Shown piece after piece: positions 15,568 to 15,696 of a DNA stretch of 15,696 nt. Below the pieces are notes generated by a model. That model had not been told where the DNA came from. It was given only the letters and a program-made list of their open reading frames with translations, and ran no database searches. Location of the stretch: the NCBI GenBank assembly GCA_946482545.1, contig CAMLRX010000118.1, forward strand, positions 1-15,696, in the 5' to 3' direction. This DNA is from an uncultured Flavihumibacter sp. Its GTDB lineage: Bacteria > Bacteroidota > Bacteroidia > Chitinophagales > Chitinophagaceae. Every line of letters begins with the position of its first letter. Position 1 is the stretch's first letter. Position numbers and translations under genes: made by a program.

Positions 15568-15585
15568 AGAAAATGGCGCTTTGTT

Positions 15586-15615
15586 TTTGTTGATATGTGA
15601 AAATCCCTATTTTTG
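15586..15615 (+). promoter_or_regulatory. Bacteroidota housekeeping promoter (TTTG-N18-TATTTTTG) for tRNA-Asn
   Basis: TTTG at 15586-15589 is followed after 18 nt by TATTTTTG at 15608-15615, a full match to the -33/-7 pattern TTTG-N19-TAnnTTTG within one nucleotide of spacing. Transcription would start near 15621, leaving a leader of about 30 nt before the tRNA. A 5-bp inverted repeat TCCCG (15619-15623)/CGGGA (15638-15642) lies in that leader. Confidence 0.75.
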
Positions 15616-15650
15616 CACTCCCGAATCAGTAATGAACCGGGAAAACAAAT

Positions 15651-15696
15651 TCCTCCTTAGCTCAGTTGGTTAGAGCATCTGACTGTTAATCAGAGG
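15651..15696 (+). tRNA. tRNA-Asn (GTT anticodon), 3' part cut by window edge
   Basis: The acceptor 5' strand TCCTCCT, D-arm TAGCTCAGTTGGTTAGAGC and anticodon arm TCTGA-CTGTTAA-TCAGA are all present. The anticodon GTT is at 15685-15687, which reads Asn codons. The variable loop, T-arm and acceptor 3' strand lie beyond the window. Confidence 0.96.

Noticed and set aside
15568..15600. Possible terminator after the glycosyltransferase gene (AAAG...CTTT followed by T-rich DNA)
   Set aside because: The potential stem is only about 4 bp and the T-rich run belongs to the -33 region of the tRNA promoter.

Overview
The window looks like a chromosomal stretch from a member of the Bacteroidota, most likely the Chitinophagaceae or a close relative. 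This is inferred from protein style and from promoters: several genes are preceded by the Bacteroidota -7 element TAnnTTTG, Shine-Dalgarno sites are not evident, and the kinases, outer-membrane barrel and CHASE3 protein resemble families common in that phylum. Coding density is high and no intergenic gap exceeds about 205 bp. I see no mobile element, CRISPR array or phage gene.

Left part (1-5100, + strand): the 3' end of rpoN (sigma-54), then three tightly packed signalling genes: an NtrC-type sigma-54 activator (receiver, AAA+, Fis-type HTH), a soluble two-PAS histidine kinase, and a protein with a receiver at its N-terminus followed by PAS and an NtrB-type kinase core. Gaps are 35, -1 and 6 nt, so this looks like one operon encoding sigma-54, its activator and a likely phosphorelay feeding it. 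A bidirectional intrinsic terminator at about 5140-5170 closes it.

Middle part (5194-9752, - strand): reading from high to low coordinate, a small one-TM TPR protein with an anti-sigma-like N-terminus, a CHASE3 membrane histidine kinase (probable TTG start), a secreted M1-family zinc metallopeptidase, and an outer-membrane beta-barrel protein.

Right part: divergently from the TPR gene runs hflX (probable TTG start), overlapped by 1 nt with a small Rieske [2Fe-2S] protein. That gene meets, tail to tail with a 15-nt overlap, a minus-strand membrane PAS kinase whose ATP-binding domain is degenerate. A divergent 204-bp gap follows, then a + strand pair, a PAP2 phosphatase and an ArnT/PMT-like membrane glycosyltransferase, both expected to use polyprenyl-phosphate carriers. 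The window ends inside a tRNA-Asn gene with a well-matched promoter.

Overall the region holds four histidine kinase-like proteins but only one DNA-binding response regulator. The points most worth a second look are the proposed HK -> receiver-HK -> NtrC -> sigma-54 relay and the probable pseudokinase at 11479-13083. I did not find a clearly new defence or mobile system.
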